Shown here in pieces: positions 7,960 through 16,928 of a stretch of 57,980 bases of DNA (its first letter is position 1; each line of letters starts with the position of its first letter). The DNA lies in assembly GCA_902597335.1 (NCBI GenBank), contig CACJXK010000004.1:1-57980 (forward strand). Direction: 5' to 3'. The notes beneath the pieces are model-generated. The model was not told the DNA's origin. It saw only the letters and a list, made by a program, of their open reading frames with translations, and did not search any database. A program made the position numbers and the translations under genes. The DNA comes from an uncultured Pelagibacteraceae bacterium (GTDB taxonomy: Bacteria; Pseudomonadota; Alphaproteobacteria; Pelagibacterales; Pelagibacteraceae).

Positions 7960-9219
7960 ATGAGCGATACACTTTCAAAAATAGAAAAAAGAACTGCCTA
8001 TATTTTATTATTACCTGCAGTTTTTCTTGTTTTTTCAATCATATTATTTCCTATATTTGCTAATGTTTGGATTAGTTTTAAGGAAGTAGGCCTAAAAGAT
8101 ATAAGAATTCCAGAACCTAGAGCAAAAAAAATAGTTAAATCGATTATAGATAGCTCAGATGAGATAAAGATAATTTATAAGTTAAGAAACAGCTCGTTAA
8201 TATTGGATATAAGGGATGTAAAATTTCAAGATAAAACCCCAAAGAACGTTGAACCTCTAAATTTAGATGAAAGATGCCAATTTAAATCAAATGTTATTAA
8301 TTGTAATTTTGGGAATTGGAAAGCTAAATACAAAGAGAATTTTCAAATCATTTTAAAAAATAAGAATGGTGAAAAAATCAACAAAAAAGAAATTAAGTCT
8401 ATTAAACCAAAATTATCAGGTAAATCAGATAATATTCTTTTAAATACCAACTTCACATTAAAAAATTTTAAAAAAGTTTTTTTTCAAAACGAATTTTTTG
8501 ATCTTTTAATGACGACATTTTATTATACTTTTTTTGGGACAATAGGATCAATAGTGTTTGGAATTTTAGCAGCTCAGCTTGTAAATCAAAAATTTTTTGG
8601 AAGAACATTTATGAGAAGCATACTTCTTTTTCCTTATGTAGGACCTGTTGTTGCCTTAGCATATACTTGGGAACTATTATTGGATCCTTACAGCGGAACA
8701 TTAAACAATCTATTGTTAAATTTTCAGGTTATTCAGGAGCCTTTAAACCTACTAGGTCAAAAATATTTAACTATTAATTTTTTTGGTTTTGATTTGAAAT
8801 TAAGATTAGCATTAACAACTGTTATTATTTTCGAAATTTGGCGGTATTTCCCTTTAGCTTTTTTATTTATACTTGCTCGACTACAGGCTGTTCCAAAAGA
8901 ATTGTATGAGGCAGCAGATGTCGACGGAGCTGGACCGCTTCAAAAATTTATTAGCATAACACTGCCTCAGATTATCGCAGTAATATCAATTTTGTTTATG
9001 ATTAGATTTATTTGGAATTTTAATAAATTTGAAGATATTTTCTTACTTACTGGAGGAGCGTCAGGTACTAGAACATTGCCAATTAATGTTTATGAGCAAG
9101 GTTTTACAATATCTGATATTGGAATGGGATCTGCTGTATCAATAGTTATAGTCTTGCTTCTTTTAATATTTATGTTTATTTATTTTAGACTATTAGGAAG
9201 ACGAGCTGATGAAAATTAA
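7960..9219 (+). CDS. MalF/UgpA-type ABC permease with large periplasmic insertion
   Basis: 419-residue permease, about 120 longer than typical UgpA-type proteins. Residues 13-38 form the first membrane helix. Residues about 40-170 are a polar Lys- and Asn-rich insertion, and the remaining helices with the EAA loop (EAADVDGAGPLQKFISITLPQ) follow. The insertion lies where MalF carries its P2 loop, which in E. coli contacts the maltose-binding protein. The similarity is positional; I cannot show homology. The ATG has no Shine-Dalgarno sequence of its own and abuts a 16-bp hairpin. The gene overlaps the next permease by 11 bases, so the two are translationally coupled. Confidence 0.88.
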   Translation: MSDTLSKIEKRTAYILLLPAVFLVFSIILFPIFANVWISFKEVGLKDIRIPEPRAKKIVKSIIDSSDEIKIIYKLRNSSLILDIRDVKFQDKTPKNVEPLNLDERCQFKSNVINCNFGNWKAKYKENFQIILKNKNGEKINKKEIKSIKPKLSGKSDNILLNTNFTLKNFKKVFFQNEFFDLLMTTFYYTFFGTIGSIVFGILAAQLVNQKFFGRTFMRSILLFPYVGPVVALAYTWELLLDPYSGTLNNLLLNFQVIQEPLNLLGQKYLTINFFGFDLKLRLALTTVIIFEIWRYFPLAFLFILARLQAVPKELYEAADVDGAGPLQKFISITLPQIIAVISILFMIRFIWNFNKFEDIFLLTGGASGTRTLPINVYEQGFTISDIGMGSAVSIVIVLLLLIFMFIYFRLLGRRADEN

Positions 9220-10402
9220 AAGTCTAATATTATATTGTTTAATATCATCTATTTTTTTATTTTCTCTAGTTTCTATTTGGAAAGTTTTATCAACATTACA
9301 AGGAATAGATCTGGAAAATTTTAATTTCGCAATTATCCTAACTCTAGGAATTGGAATATCTCTAATAAATCTGATTGTTGGAGACAAATTTCATAAAGCT
9401 ATAAAGTCAATAATATTTGCGATTTTATTTACTTTTGTTGATGGATATTTAGTCCAATTAATGCCTATTTGGTACAATATTGGCATATTTGGGATTTTAA
9501 TCTTTTACTCTTTTAAAATTGATAAATATAATCAAAAAAATTTAGACCTTGATCATTCATCTCAAACAGTTGTATTTGAATTTTTAACTCTTTTTGGAAT
9601 TGTTTTATTTTCATTTGTAATTTTATTTCCATTTTACATGATGATAGTTACAAGCTTTAAAACACAAGCTGCACTGCTTATAAATCCTTTGGATTTTAGT
9701 ATTAATTTTGCACAGGATATTAAAGAACTGTTTAAATCTTACTTTGTCATATTTGATACTTACAAATTTGGTAGATATATACTTATCAGTACATTTGTAT
9801 CAGTTGGAACAGTTATAATCACATTAATTTTTGCTATTCCAGCTGCATATGCAGTTGCAAGACTAAATTTTTTTGGAAAAAACTTTTTGTCTACTTCAAT
9901 ATTAATTATTTATATGTTTCCTGCTATAGTTTTAGTAATACCTTTGTATACCGTATTTAGTCAGCTAGGGTTAAGAAATAATGTAGGTGGGCTTTTAATA
10001 GTATATACAGCAACTACTTTGCCAGTTGCGATATATATGCTTCAAGGATATTTCAAAAGTATACCTAAAGAATTAGAAGAAGCTGCTATTATGGATAAAT
10101 TAAACTGGTTTGGAATTATTATAAAAATTATTTTACCATTAAGTATTCCTGCCATTTCTTCAGTTGCTCTTTATGTATTTATGATTGCATGGAATGAATT
10201 CTTGTTTTCTTTAATGTTTCTAGATAATCCAAATTCATTTACTTTATCAAGAGCGATACAATATTTGAGTGGTGATGCAGAAACCCCTAGACAATATTTA
10301 ATGGCAGGATCAGTTGTAGTCACTATTCCAGTTTTATTTATTTTTGTTTATTTTGAAAAATATTTAGTAAGTGGACTAACTGCTGGAAGTGTAAAGGGTT
10401 AA
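9209..10402 (+). CDS. MalG/UgpE-type ABC permease with extra N-terminal membrane segments
   Basis: 397 residues, against about 280 for ordinary MalG/UgpE permeases. The C-terminal 270 residues are standard: a first core helix at about 128-150, the conserved region PAAYAVARL and the EAA loop EEAAIMDKLNWFGIIIKIILP. The first 110 residues are an addition containing about four hydrophobic segments (roughly 5-25, 41-59, 67-85, 88-103). I do not recognise a known domain there. It overlaps the preceding permease by 11 bases and its stop overlaps the next start by 1 base. With the partner permease it should form the membrane channel of the sugar/osmolyte importer. Confidence 0.87.
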   Translation: MKIKSLILYCLISSIFLFSLVSIWKVLSTLQGIDLENFNFAIILTLGIGISLINLIVGDKFHKAIKSIIFAILFTFVDGYLVQLMPIWYNIGIFGILIFYSFKIDKYNQKNLDLDHSSQTVVFEFLTLFGIVLFSFVILFPFYMMIVTSFKTQAALLINPLDFSINFAQDIKELFKSYFVIFDTYKFGRYILISTFVSVGTVIITLIFAIPAAYAVARLNFFGKNFLSTSILIIYMFPAIVLVIPLYTVFSQLGLRNNVGGLLIVYTATTLPVAIYMLQGYFKSIPKELEEAAIMDKLNWFGIIIKIILPLSIPAISSVALYVFMIAWNEFLFSLMFLDNPNSFTLSRAIQYLSGDAETPRQYLMAGSVVVTIPVLFIFVYFEKYLVSGLTAGSVKG

Positions 10403-11667
10403 TGAAAAAATTTATTAATTCAGCAAAAAAAGTGTTATTAGGTAATAAAAAAAAGGGATACACTTTACCAACCAATAATAAATTATACCCTGCTCAATGG
10501 AATTGGGACTCTGGATTTATAGCTTTAGGTTATTCACATTTTAAACTTAAATATGCTTTAGATGAATTAAATACACTTATTAGAGGTCAATGGAAAGATG
10601 GAATGATACCACATATTTTGTTTCATGATTTAAATACTAATTATTACCCAAACCATTCTGTTTGGGCCTGTGGAAATAAAATTCATTCATCTGGTATCAC
10701 CCAACCTCCCATTTTAGCAATAATAATAAAGTTAATTTTAGAAAAAAATAAAATTAAAAAAGAAAAAGCTGAATTTAAAAAAATTATTAAAGGTGTTTTA
10801 AAATATCACAAATGGTTCATTAAATTTAGAGACCCAAATAATTCAGGATTAGTCTCAATTTTACATCCATGGGAGAGTGGATATGACAATTCACCTCTAT
10901 GGGATGATCCGATGAGTAAAGTAAAAATTCCAAAGAATTTAAAATACAAAAGGGGTGATAACAAAGTGGTTAACCCTGAATACAGACCTTTAGACATAGA
11001 TTATGATAGATATGTAACAATTAAAAATCACTTAAGAAAAAATAATTATAATCCAAACAAACTTTTCAAAGCTTCGTTATTTAATGTTGTTGATGTCGGA
11101 TTTAATTCGATATTTTTGAGGGCAAATAAAGATCTTGTTAAACTATTAAAAATGTTTGATTTGAAAAGTAATGAAATAGATTCTTATATTTCAAGGTCTG
11201 AGAAAAAAATTGTTAAACTATATAATAAAAAAAATAATAGTTTTTTTAATCTTGACTTAAAAAATAAAAAAAAAATAACAATCCCATCTATCACAAATTA
11301 TTTTATTTTATTTGCTGATTTAAAAGATAAAAAATTAAATAATAATATTATTAAAAACCTAAAAAAACATAGCTATAAAGAAAAATATTTTTTTTCAAGT
11401 ATAAAATCAAATCATCGAAAATTTGAAGAAAAAAGATATTGGCGAGGACCAGTGTGGATAAACTGCAATTGGATTATCTATCAAGGATTAAAAAATAAAG
11501 ATAATAGATTTGCAAACCAAATCAAAAAGAAAACAATCGATCTTGTAAAACAAAAAGGTTTTAATGAATATTTTAGTTGCAAAACTGGAAAAGGATTTGG
11601 CGCAACCAACTTTTCATGGACTGCATCCTTATTTTTAGATTTAATTTTAGAGAATAAATATGATTAA
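10402..11667 (+). CDS. GH63-like glycoside hydrolase (glucosyl/mannosylglycerate hydrolase type)
   Basis: 421-residue cytoplasmic protein with the (alpha/alpha)6-barrel signatures of the small GH63 enzymes that hydrolyse mannosylglycerate or glucosylglycerate: WNWDSGF (33-39), QPP (101-103), HPWESGYDNSPLWD (155-168), YWRGPVWI (346-353) and a C-terminal GFNEYF...NFSWTAS block. By family analogy the general acid would be D162 and the base E389, and both are present. No signal peptide is visible, so the substrate must be imported, which fits the coupled permease gene upstream (TAATG overlap). The products would be a hexose plus glycerate or glycerol. GlpK and the GpsA-like enzyme nearby favour glycerol, hence a glucosylglycerol-like substrate, but that part is inference. 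Confidence 0.75.
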   Translation: MKKFINSAKKVLLGNKKKGYTLPTNNKLYPAQWNWDSGFIALGYSHFKLKYALDELNTLIRGQWKDGMIPHILFHDLNTNYYPNHSVWACGNKIHSSGITQPPILAIIIKLILEKNKIKKEKAEFKKIIKGVLKYHKWFIKFRDPNNSGLVSILHPWESGYDNSPLWDDPMSKVKIPKNLKYKRGDNKVVNPEYRPLDIDYDRYVTIKNHLRKNNYNPNKLFKASLFNVVDVGFNSIFLRANKDLVKLLKMFDLKSNEIDSYISRSEKKIVKLYNKKNNSFFNLDLKNKKKITIPSITNYFILFADLKDKKLNNNIIKNLKKHSYKEKYFFSSIKSNHRKFEEKRYWRGPVWINCNWIIYQGLKNKDNRFANQIKKKTIDLVKQKGFNEYFSCKTGKGFGATNFSWTASLFLDLILENKYD

Positions 11668-12823
11668 TTATAATTGGAATTATCCTACTACTATCTGGGT
11701 TGGCAAAGATAGAATAAAAGATCTTTATTTGGCCTGTTCAAATTTAAAAATTCAAAATCCTTTATTTGTGACCGATAAGGATTTGATAAACTTACCAATG
11801 GTTAAAGAAGTAATTTCAAAAATTAAAAATAAAATTGATAATATAGTAGTGTTCTCTGATTTTTCAGGAAATCCTTTTGGTGAGAATGTTGAAGAAGGTG
11901 TTAAAGAATTTAAGAAAAATAATTGCGATGGGGTAATTGCTTTTGGAGGTGGAAGCGGACTTGATGTGGGAAAAGCAATTGCATTTATGTCTGCACAAAC
12001 AAGACCTATATGGGACTTTGAGGATATTGGAGATAATTGGAAAAGAGCAAATAATGAAAATATACCCCCTATAATTGCTATCCCAACCACAGCAGGAACT
12101 GGTTCAGAAACAGGGAGAGCTTCTGCGATAATAAATAAAGAAACTGGAGTTAAAAAAATAATTTTCCATCCAAAATTTTTACCATCAATAGTTATTTTAG
12201 ACCCAATTTTAACAAAAGATCTTTCTCCACGATTAACAGGAGCAACAGGCATGGATGCATTAGCACATAATTTAGAGGCGTTTTGTGCACCAGGCTTTCA
12301 TCCTATGGCTGATGGAATTGCAATTGAAGGAATGAAACTAATAAAGAAATCTTTATTAAATGCAGTAAATAATGGTAATGACCTTGATGCAAGATCTGAT
12401 TTGTTAGCTGCTGCCAGTATGGGTTCAACCGCTTTTCAGAAAGGTCTTGGTGCCATTCATTCATTAAGTCATCCATTAAACGCTAAGTTCAATATTCATC
12501 ATGGATTATCTAACGCAATATTCATGCCATATGTATTAACTTTCAATAGAGAAGCTATAGAAGAGAGAATTATTTCTATTTGTGATTATCTTAATTTATC
12601 AAAAAGTTTTAATTCTTTCTTAGAATGGATACTAGATTTAAGAAAAGAATTAGAGATACCTCATAAATTATCAGATGTGATTGATATAAATAAGCTCGAT
12701 ATAGATGAGCTCTCTGAAATGGCTTTGAATGACCCGTCAACTTCATCTAACCCCAAAACATTGACAATTTCTGATATGAAAATAATTTACAAAAATAGCA
12801 TCTCTGGAGAATTGTTTAAATGA
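11660..12823 (+). CDS. Iron-containing (group III) alcohol dehydrogenase
   Basis: 387-residue Fe-ADH. It shows the NAD-binding GGGSGLDVGKAIA (96-108), PTTAGTGSE (142-150) and four metal ligands in the family spacing: D199, H203, H267 and H281 (compare D196, H200, H263, H277 of FucO). It overlaps the hydrolase gene by 8 bases and the amidotransferase gene by 4. In Pelagibacter a Fe-ADH of this type next to formate-THF ligase has been proposed to oxidise methanol and other short alcohols. Here it also shares an operon with the glycoside hydrolase, so glycerol or a released polyol is an alternative substrate. The sequence does not decide between them. Confidence 0.85.
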   Translation: MINYNWNYPTTIWVGKDRIKDLYLACSNLKIQNPLFVTDKDLINLPMVKEVISKIKNKIDNIVVFSDFSGNPFGENVEEGVKEFKKNNCDGVIAFGGGSGLDVGKAIAFMSAQTRPIWDFEDIGDNWKRANNENIPPIIAIPTTAGTGSETGRASAIINKETGVKKIIFHPKFLPSIVILDPILTKDLSPRLTGATGMDALAHNLEAFCAPGFHPMADGIAIEGMKLIKKSLLNAVNNGNDLDARSDLLAAASMGSTAFQKGLGAIHSLSHPLNAKFNIHHGLSNAIFMPYVLTFNREAIEERIISICDYLNLSKSFNSFLEWILDLRKELEIPHKLSDVIDINKLDIDELSEMALNDPSTSSNPKTLTISDMKIIYKNSISGELFK

Positions 12824-13605
12824 AAAAGATATTAATAGTTGAAGGTAATCTTAAAGAGGAAAATCAAAGTTTTACTGAAGGTGGAATAAAAACTCATACT
12901 GAAAGTCTAAAGGATAGTATTAGTTATTTCACAAATGATTTGGAAATTGATGTAGTTAATCCTTCATCTGATAAAAATATTTCAGAAGTTGCAAAAGGTT
13001 TAGAAAAATTTGATGGAATGATCTGGGGAGGAAGTAGTTTAAATATATATAATGATACAGTGGAAATAAGAAGACAAATAGAATTTATGAGATCGTGTCA
13101 AAATAAAATAAAAAAAATACTAGCAATTTGTTGGGGTCTTCAGGTTGCCGCTACAGTTGCTGGAGGACAAGTAAAAAGATGCATGACTGGATCTCATAGA
13201 GGAATAGCCCATGATATCGAGATCAATAGTAATGGATTGCAACATCCAATTTATAAAAATAAAAATGAAACTTTTAACACTCCAGCATTCAATTTTGATG
13301 AAGTTGTAAAATTACCTAAAAATTCAATCTTATTGGCTTCAAATCCAATAAATAAAGTTATGGGGGTCAATTTCAAATCTGGAGTGAGTGATATTTGGGG
13401 AATTCAATACCACCCAGAAATTACTTATGATAAAATGATAAGTCTTATTCATTTTAGAAAAGATCGTCTGTTAAATAATAAAGCTTTTGTTGATGAGCAG
13501 GAGATAAATAATCATGTATCTATGATTGCAGAGGAAAATAAAAAATCAAATAAAGATCTTAGAATGCGAGAACTTGAAAATTGGTTAAATTATCTTTTAA
13601 AATAA
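12820..13605 (+). CDS. Class I glutamine amidotransferase-like protein
   Basis: 261 residues with the class I (GuaA N-terminal-like) amidotransferase triad: nucleophile C104 in AICWG, and H198 and E200 in QYHPE. There is no synthetase domain, so ammonia from glutamine would be passed to a partner, or the protein may hydrolyse a gamma-glutamyl compound instead. The last 55 residues (after the triad) are charged and probably helical. The start overlaps the Fe-ADH stop by ATGA, and the end overlaps the convergent fhs gene by 9 bases. Physiological substrate unknown. It is not the class II amidotransferase subunit of N-methylglutamate synthase, which needs an N-terminal Cys. Confidence 0.75.
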   Translation: MKKILIVEGNLKEENQSFTEGGIKTHTESLKDSISYFTNDLEIDVVNPSSDKNISEVAKGLEKFDGMIWGGSSLNIYNDTVEIRRQIEFMRSCQNKIKKILAICWGLQVAATVAGGQVKRCMTGSHRGIAHDIEINSNGLQHPIYKNKNETFNTPAFNFDEVVKLPKNSILLASNPINKVMGVNFKSGVSDIWGIQYHPEITYDKMISLIHFRKDRLLNNKAFVDEQEINNHVSMIAEENKKSNKDLRMRELENWLNYLLK

Positions 13606-15273
13606 ACCTTCTGTTTCACCTTTATCATTAATTTTTATTTTATCTGCAGCTGGCACCTTTGGTAACCCAGGCATAGTCATTATTGCACCGCAAACAACTA
13701 CGATAAATTCTGCTCCTGATGATAACCTTACTTCTCTTATTGGTAGGACATGTCCGGATGGTGCGCCTTTTAAATTAGGGTCTGTAGAAAAACTATATTG
13801 TGTCTTTGCAATACAAATTGGCAAGGATTGGTAACCTGTCTCTTCAAAATTTTTTAATTGTTCTCTTATTTTAGTATCCGCTACAACTTCACTTGCTCTA
13901 TACAATTCCTTAGCAATCGTCTCAATTTTTTTAAATAATGATATTTTATCATCGTATAAAAATTTGAAGTCACTTCCTTTTTCACACAGTTCAGCAACAT
14001 TGTTTGCTAAATCTACTGCTCCTTCTCCACCTTTTTCCCAATGTTTAGATATTGATGCTGTTACACCTTTTTGTTGACAAAATTTTATAACTTCATCAAT
14101 CTCTTTGTCTGTATCCAAAACAAAGTGATTAATAGCTACTGTAACAGGCAAGCCAAATTTTTGAATATTTTCAATATGTCTTTCTAAATTCACCAATCCT
14201 TTTTTTACAGCATCTATATTTTCATTTTTAAGTTCATCTTTGTTAACACCACCGTGCATTTTTAATGCTCTTATAGTTGCTACAATCACCACACAACTTG
14301 GTTTTAATCCTGATTTTCTACATTTTATATCTAAGAATTTTTCAGCACCTAGATCGGCACCAAATCCTGCTTCAGTAACAACATAGTCTGATAATTTTAA
14401 TGCAGTCTTAGTTGCTAATACAGAATTACAACCATGCGCAATATTAGCGAAAGGACCTCCATGGATTATTGCGGGATTATTTTCCAAAGTTTGAGTTACA
14501 TTTGGTCTAATTGCATCTTTTAACAAAACAGTCATTGGACCATGTGCATTTAAATCTTTTGCATAAATTGCTTTTTTATCTCTTGTGTATGCAACAGTTA
14601 TATTTCCAATTCTATTTTCAAGATCATGTAGATCATTAGATAAACAAAAGATCGCCATGATTTCAGATGCAACTGTAATATCAAAACCATCTTCTCTTGG
14701 GAAACCATTTGCAACACCACCAAGATTAATATTGATAGATCTTAATGCTCGATCATTCATATCAAGCACTCTTTTCCAAACTATTCTTCTTACATCTATA
14801 TTTAATTTATTACCCCAATAAATATGGTTATCTATTAAAGCGGATAAAAGATTATGAGCAGAAGTGATTGCATGAAAGTCACCTGTGAAATGAAGATTTA
14901 TTTGTTCCATAGGAACAACTTGCGCATAACCACCACCAGCTGCGCCACCCTTCATTCCAAATGAAGGACCTAAGCTCGGCTCTCTTAAACAAACAATAGA
15001 TTTTTTCCCTATTTTATTTAATCCATCAGACAATCCCACTGAAGTAGTTGTTTTTCCTTCTCCAGCTGGAGTAGGAGTAATTGCTGTAACTAATATTAAT
15101 TTTCCGTCTTTTTTATTTTTAAATTTTTCAAGATATTCCAGTTTGATCTTAGCTATGTATCTACTTATTGGGCTATATGCCTCAGCATTATCTGGAACAC
15201 CAACTCCATCCAAAATCTCTTGAATTGGTTTCATATTTGCTTCTCTTGCAATTTGGATATCTGTTTTTGACAT
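13597..15273 (-). CDS. fhs: Formate-tetrahydrofolate ligase
   Basis: 558 residues, the usual Fhs length. It makes 10-formyl-THF from formate, THF and ATP, or runs in reverse to yield ATP when one-carbon units are oxidised. The ATP-binding [11 protein letters not shown] (67-77) and the conserved glycine-rich [12 protein letters not shown] region are present. The gene is divergent from soxBDAG across 128 AT-rich bases and overlaps the convergent amidotransferase gene. In this locus it would link formate from methyl-group oxidation to the folate pool. I saw no riboswitch-like structure in its leader. Confidence 0.96.
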   Translation of the reverse strand: MSKTDIQIAREANMKPIQEILDGVGVPDNAEAYSPISRYIAKIKLEYLEKFKNKKDGKLILVTAITPTPAGEGKTTTSVGLSDGLNKIGKKSIVCLREPSLGPSFGMKGGAAGGGYAQVVPMEQINLHFTGDFHAITSAHNLLSALIDNHIYWGNKLNIDVRRIVWKRVLDMNDRALRSININLGGVANGFPREDGFDITVASEIMAIFCLSNDLHDLENRIGNITVAYTRDKKAIYAKDLNAHGPMTVLLKDAIRPNVTQTLENNPAIIHGGPFANIAHGCNSVLATKTALKLSDYVVTEAGFGADLGAEKFLDIKCRKSGLKPSCVVIVATIRALKMHGGVNKDELKNENIDAVKKGLVNLERHIENIQKFGLPVTVAINHFVLDTDKEIDEVIKFCQQKGVTASISKHWEKGGEGAVDLANNVAELCEKGSDFKFLYDDKISLFKKIETIAKELYRASEVVADTKIREQLKNFEETGYQSLPICIAKTQYSFSTDPNLKGAPSGHVLPIREVRLSSGAEFIVVVCGAIMTMPGLPKVPAADKIKINDKGETEGLF

Positions 15274-15401
15274 TTGGTTTAAAACCTATAATAAATTAAT
15301 GTGCAAAATTTCTATACTTTTTTAATAGGATTTTAAACATCTAAAAAATATATATATAAAAAATAAGAAAAAATTTAAGTTTAATTAGATAAAATTATTA
15401 A

Positions 15402-16658
15402 ATGCAAAAATACTCAGTTTTTAGTCTAATAAAAAATGCATTCTCAGATCATCAAAATTGGGAAGTTGCATGGAAAGACCCAACTCCTAAAAAAGAATAC
15501 GATGTAATTATCATTGGCGGGGGAGGTCATGGATTAGCAACCGCATATTACTTAGCAAAAGAACACAACATTACAAATGTTGCTATCATTGAAAAAGGTT
15601 GGATAGGTGGAGGAAACGTTGGAAGGAATACTACAATTATTAGGTCTAATTACATGCATGATGAGAATGGTTTGTTTAGCGAATTTGGTATGGATCTTTG
15701 GAGAAAGATGAGCCAAGATTTAAATTATAATGTAATGTTTTCTCCAAGAGGAATTATTAATCTTGCCCACTCAGATGCACAAATGAATGCCTATTCAAGA
15801 AGAGGAAATTCTATGCGTTTGAATGGAATTGATGCGGTTTTGTTAAATAGAGAAGAAGTTCAAAAGTTAATTCCAATGGCAGACTTTTCTGACAATGTAA
15901 GGTTTCCAATTTTTGGAGGCTTGATGCAACCAAGCGCTGGAACAGCAAGACACGATGCTGTTGCCTGGGGTTATGCGAGACAAGCAGACTCCATGGGTGT
16001 TGATATAATTCAAAATTGTGAAGTTACAGGATTTGATGTCTCAAATGGAAAAATTCTTGGAGTAAGAACTTCTAAAGGAGACATTAAAGCAAAGAAAGTT
16101 GGTTTATGTGTTGCAGGAAGTACAAATATTTTGGCAGAAATGTTAAATATGACCTTACCAATTGAAACTCATTTGCTTCAAGCATGTGTATCAGAGCCTA
16201 TTAAACCTTTGCTTGATCATGTTGTTACATTTGGTGCAGGACATTTTTATTGTAGCCAATCAGATAAAGGAGAAATGGTTATGGGTGGAGACTTGGATGG
16301 ATATAATAGTTATTCTCAAAGAGGAAACTTACCTACTCTTCAACATGTTTTAACAGAAGGGATTGCGATGTTTCCATTTCTTAGCAAATTAAAAATGTTA
16401 AGAACTTGGGGTGGAATAATGGATATGTCCATGGATGGTTCGCCAATTATAGATAAAACACATATTAACGGATTATATTTAAATTGTGGTTGGTGCTATG
16501 GTGGATTTAAAGCAACTCCAGCTTCCGGATGGACTTTTGCACATACAATTGCCCAAGACAGAGTTCATGATTTAAATGCCGGTTACAGCCTCAACAGATT
16601 TAGCACTGGAAATTTAATTGATGAAAAAGGCCTAGGAACTAAAACCTGGATATCATAA
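15402..16658 (+). CDS. soxB: Sarcosine oxidase, beta subunit
   Basis: 418-residue flavoprotein of the heterotetrameric sarcosine oxidase, which oxidises sarcosine to glycine and passes the one-carbon unit to THF as methylene-THF. The FAD dinucleotide-binding motif is IIGGGGHG (37-44). H184 in GTARHDA matches the histidine that carries covalent FMN in the Corynebacterium enzyme. Neighbours soxD, soxA and soxG follow with 0 to 4 base overlaps, the standard beta-delta-alpha-gamma order. It would take the sarcosine made by the dimethylglycine-dehydrogenase-type enzymes further along the window. Confidence 0.97.
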   Translation: MQKYSVFSLIKNAFSDHQNWEVAWKDPTPKKEYDVIIIGGGGHGLATAYYLAKEHNITNVAIIEKGWIGGGNVGRNTTIIRSNYMHDENGLFSEFGMDLWRKMSQDLNYNVMFSPRGIINLAHSDAQMNAYSRRGNSMRLNGIDAVLLNREEVQKLIPMADFSDNVRFPIFGGLMQPSAGTARHDAVAWGYARQADSMGVDIIQNCEVTGFDVSNGKILGVRTSKGDIKAKKVGLCVAGSTNILAEMLNMTLPIETHLLQACVSEPIKPLLDHVVTFGAGHFYCSQSDKGEMVMGGDLDGYNSYSQRGNLPTLQHVLTEGIAMFPFLSKLKMLRTWGGIMDMSMDGSPIIDKTHINGLYLNCGWCYGGFKATPASGWTFAHTIAQDRVHDLNAGYSLNRFSTGNLIDEKGLGTKTWIS

Positions 16659-16928
16659 ATGTTATATATCAACTGTCCACATTGTGGACTTAGATCTCAG
16701 AATGAATTTGCTTATGGCGGGGATGCAACAGTAAAGCGTCCTGAACTTAATAAAGAAATAAGCGATCAAGAATGGGATAATTTTGTATACTTAAGAAAAA
16801 GTCCAAGAGGAAAACATTTAGAATTATGGCATCATATTTCTGGATGTAGACAATGGATTAAAGTTGAGAGAGATACATCAACTCACGAAATTTTTAAAAC
16901 TTATAAAGCAAACGAAGCAATAGAATAA
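16659..16928 (+). CDS. soxD: Sarcosine oxidase, delta subunit
   Basis: 89-residue zinc-binding subunit. The expected ligands are present: C6 and C9 in NCPHCG, and H59 and C63 in HHISGC. The start codon follows the soxB stop directly and the stop overlaps soxA by one base (TAATG), so the subunits are translated in tandem. Length and order match SoxD of other Alphaproteobacteria. It has a structural role in the tetramer. Confidence 0.95.
   Translation: MLYINCPHCGLRSQNEFAYGGDATVKRPELNKEISDQEWDNFVYLRKSPRGKHLELWHHISGCRQWIKVERDTSTHEIFKTYKANEAIE

Noticed and set aside
12820..13605. GMP synthase or N-methylglutamate synthase subunit
   Set aside because: It has only the class I amidotransferase part, without the ATP-pyrophosphatase domain, and no N-terminal catalytic Cys of class II enzymes.
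15274..15401. Glycine or THF riboswitch between fhs and soxB
   Set aside because: The gap is nearly pure AT with no conserved GGAG-type blocks; it looks like a plain divergent promoter region.
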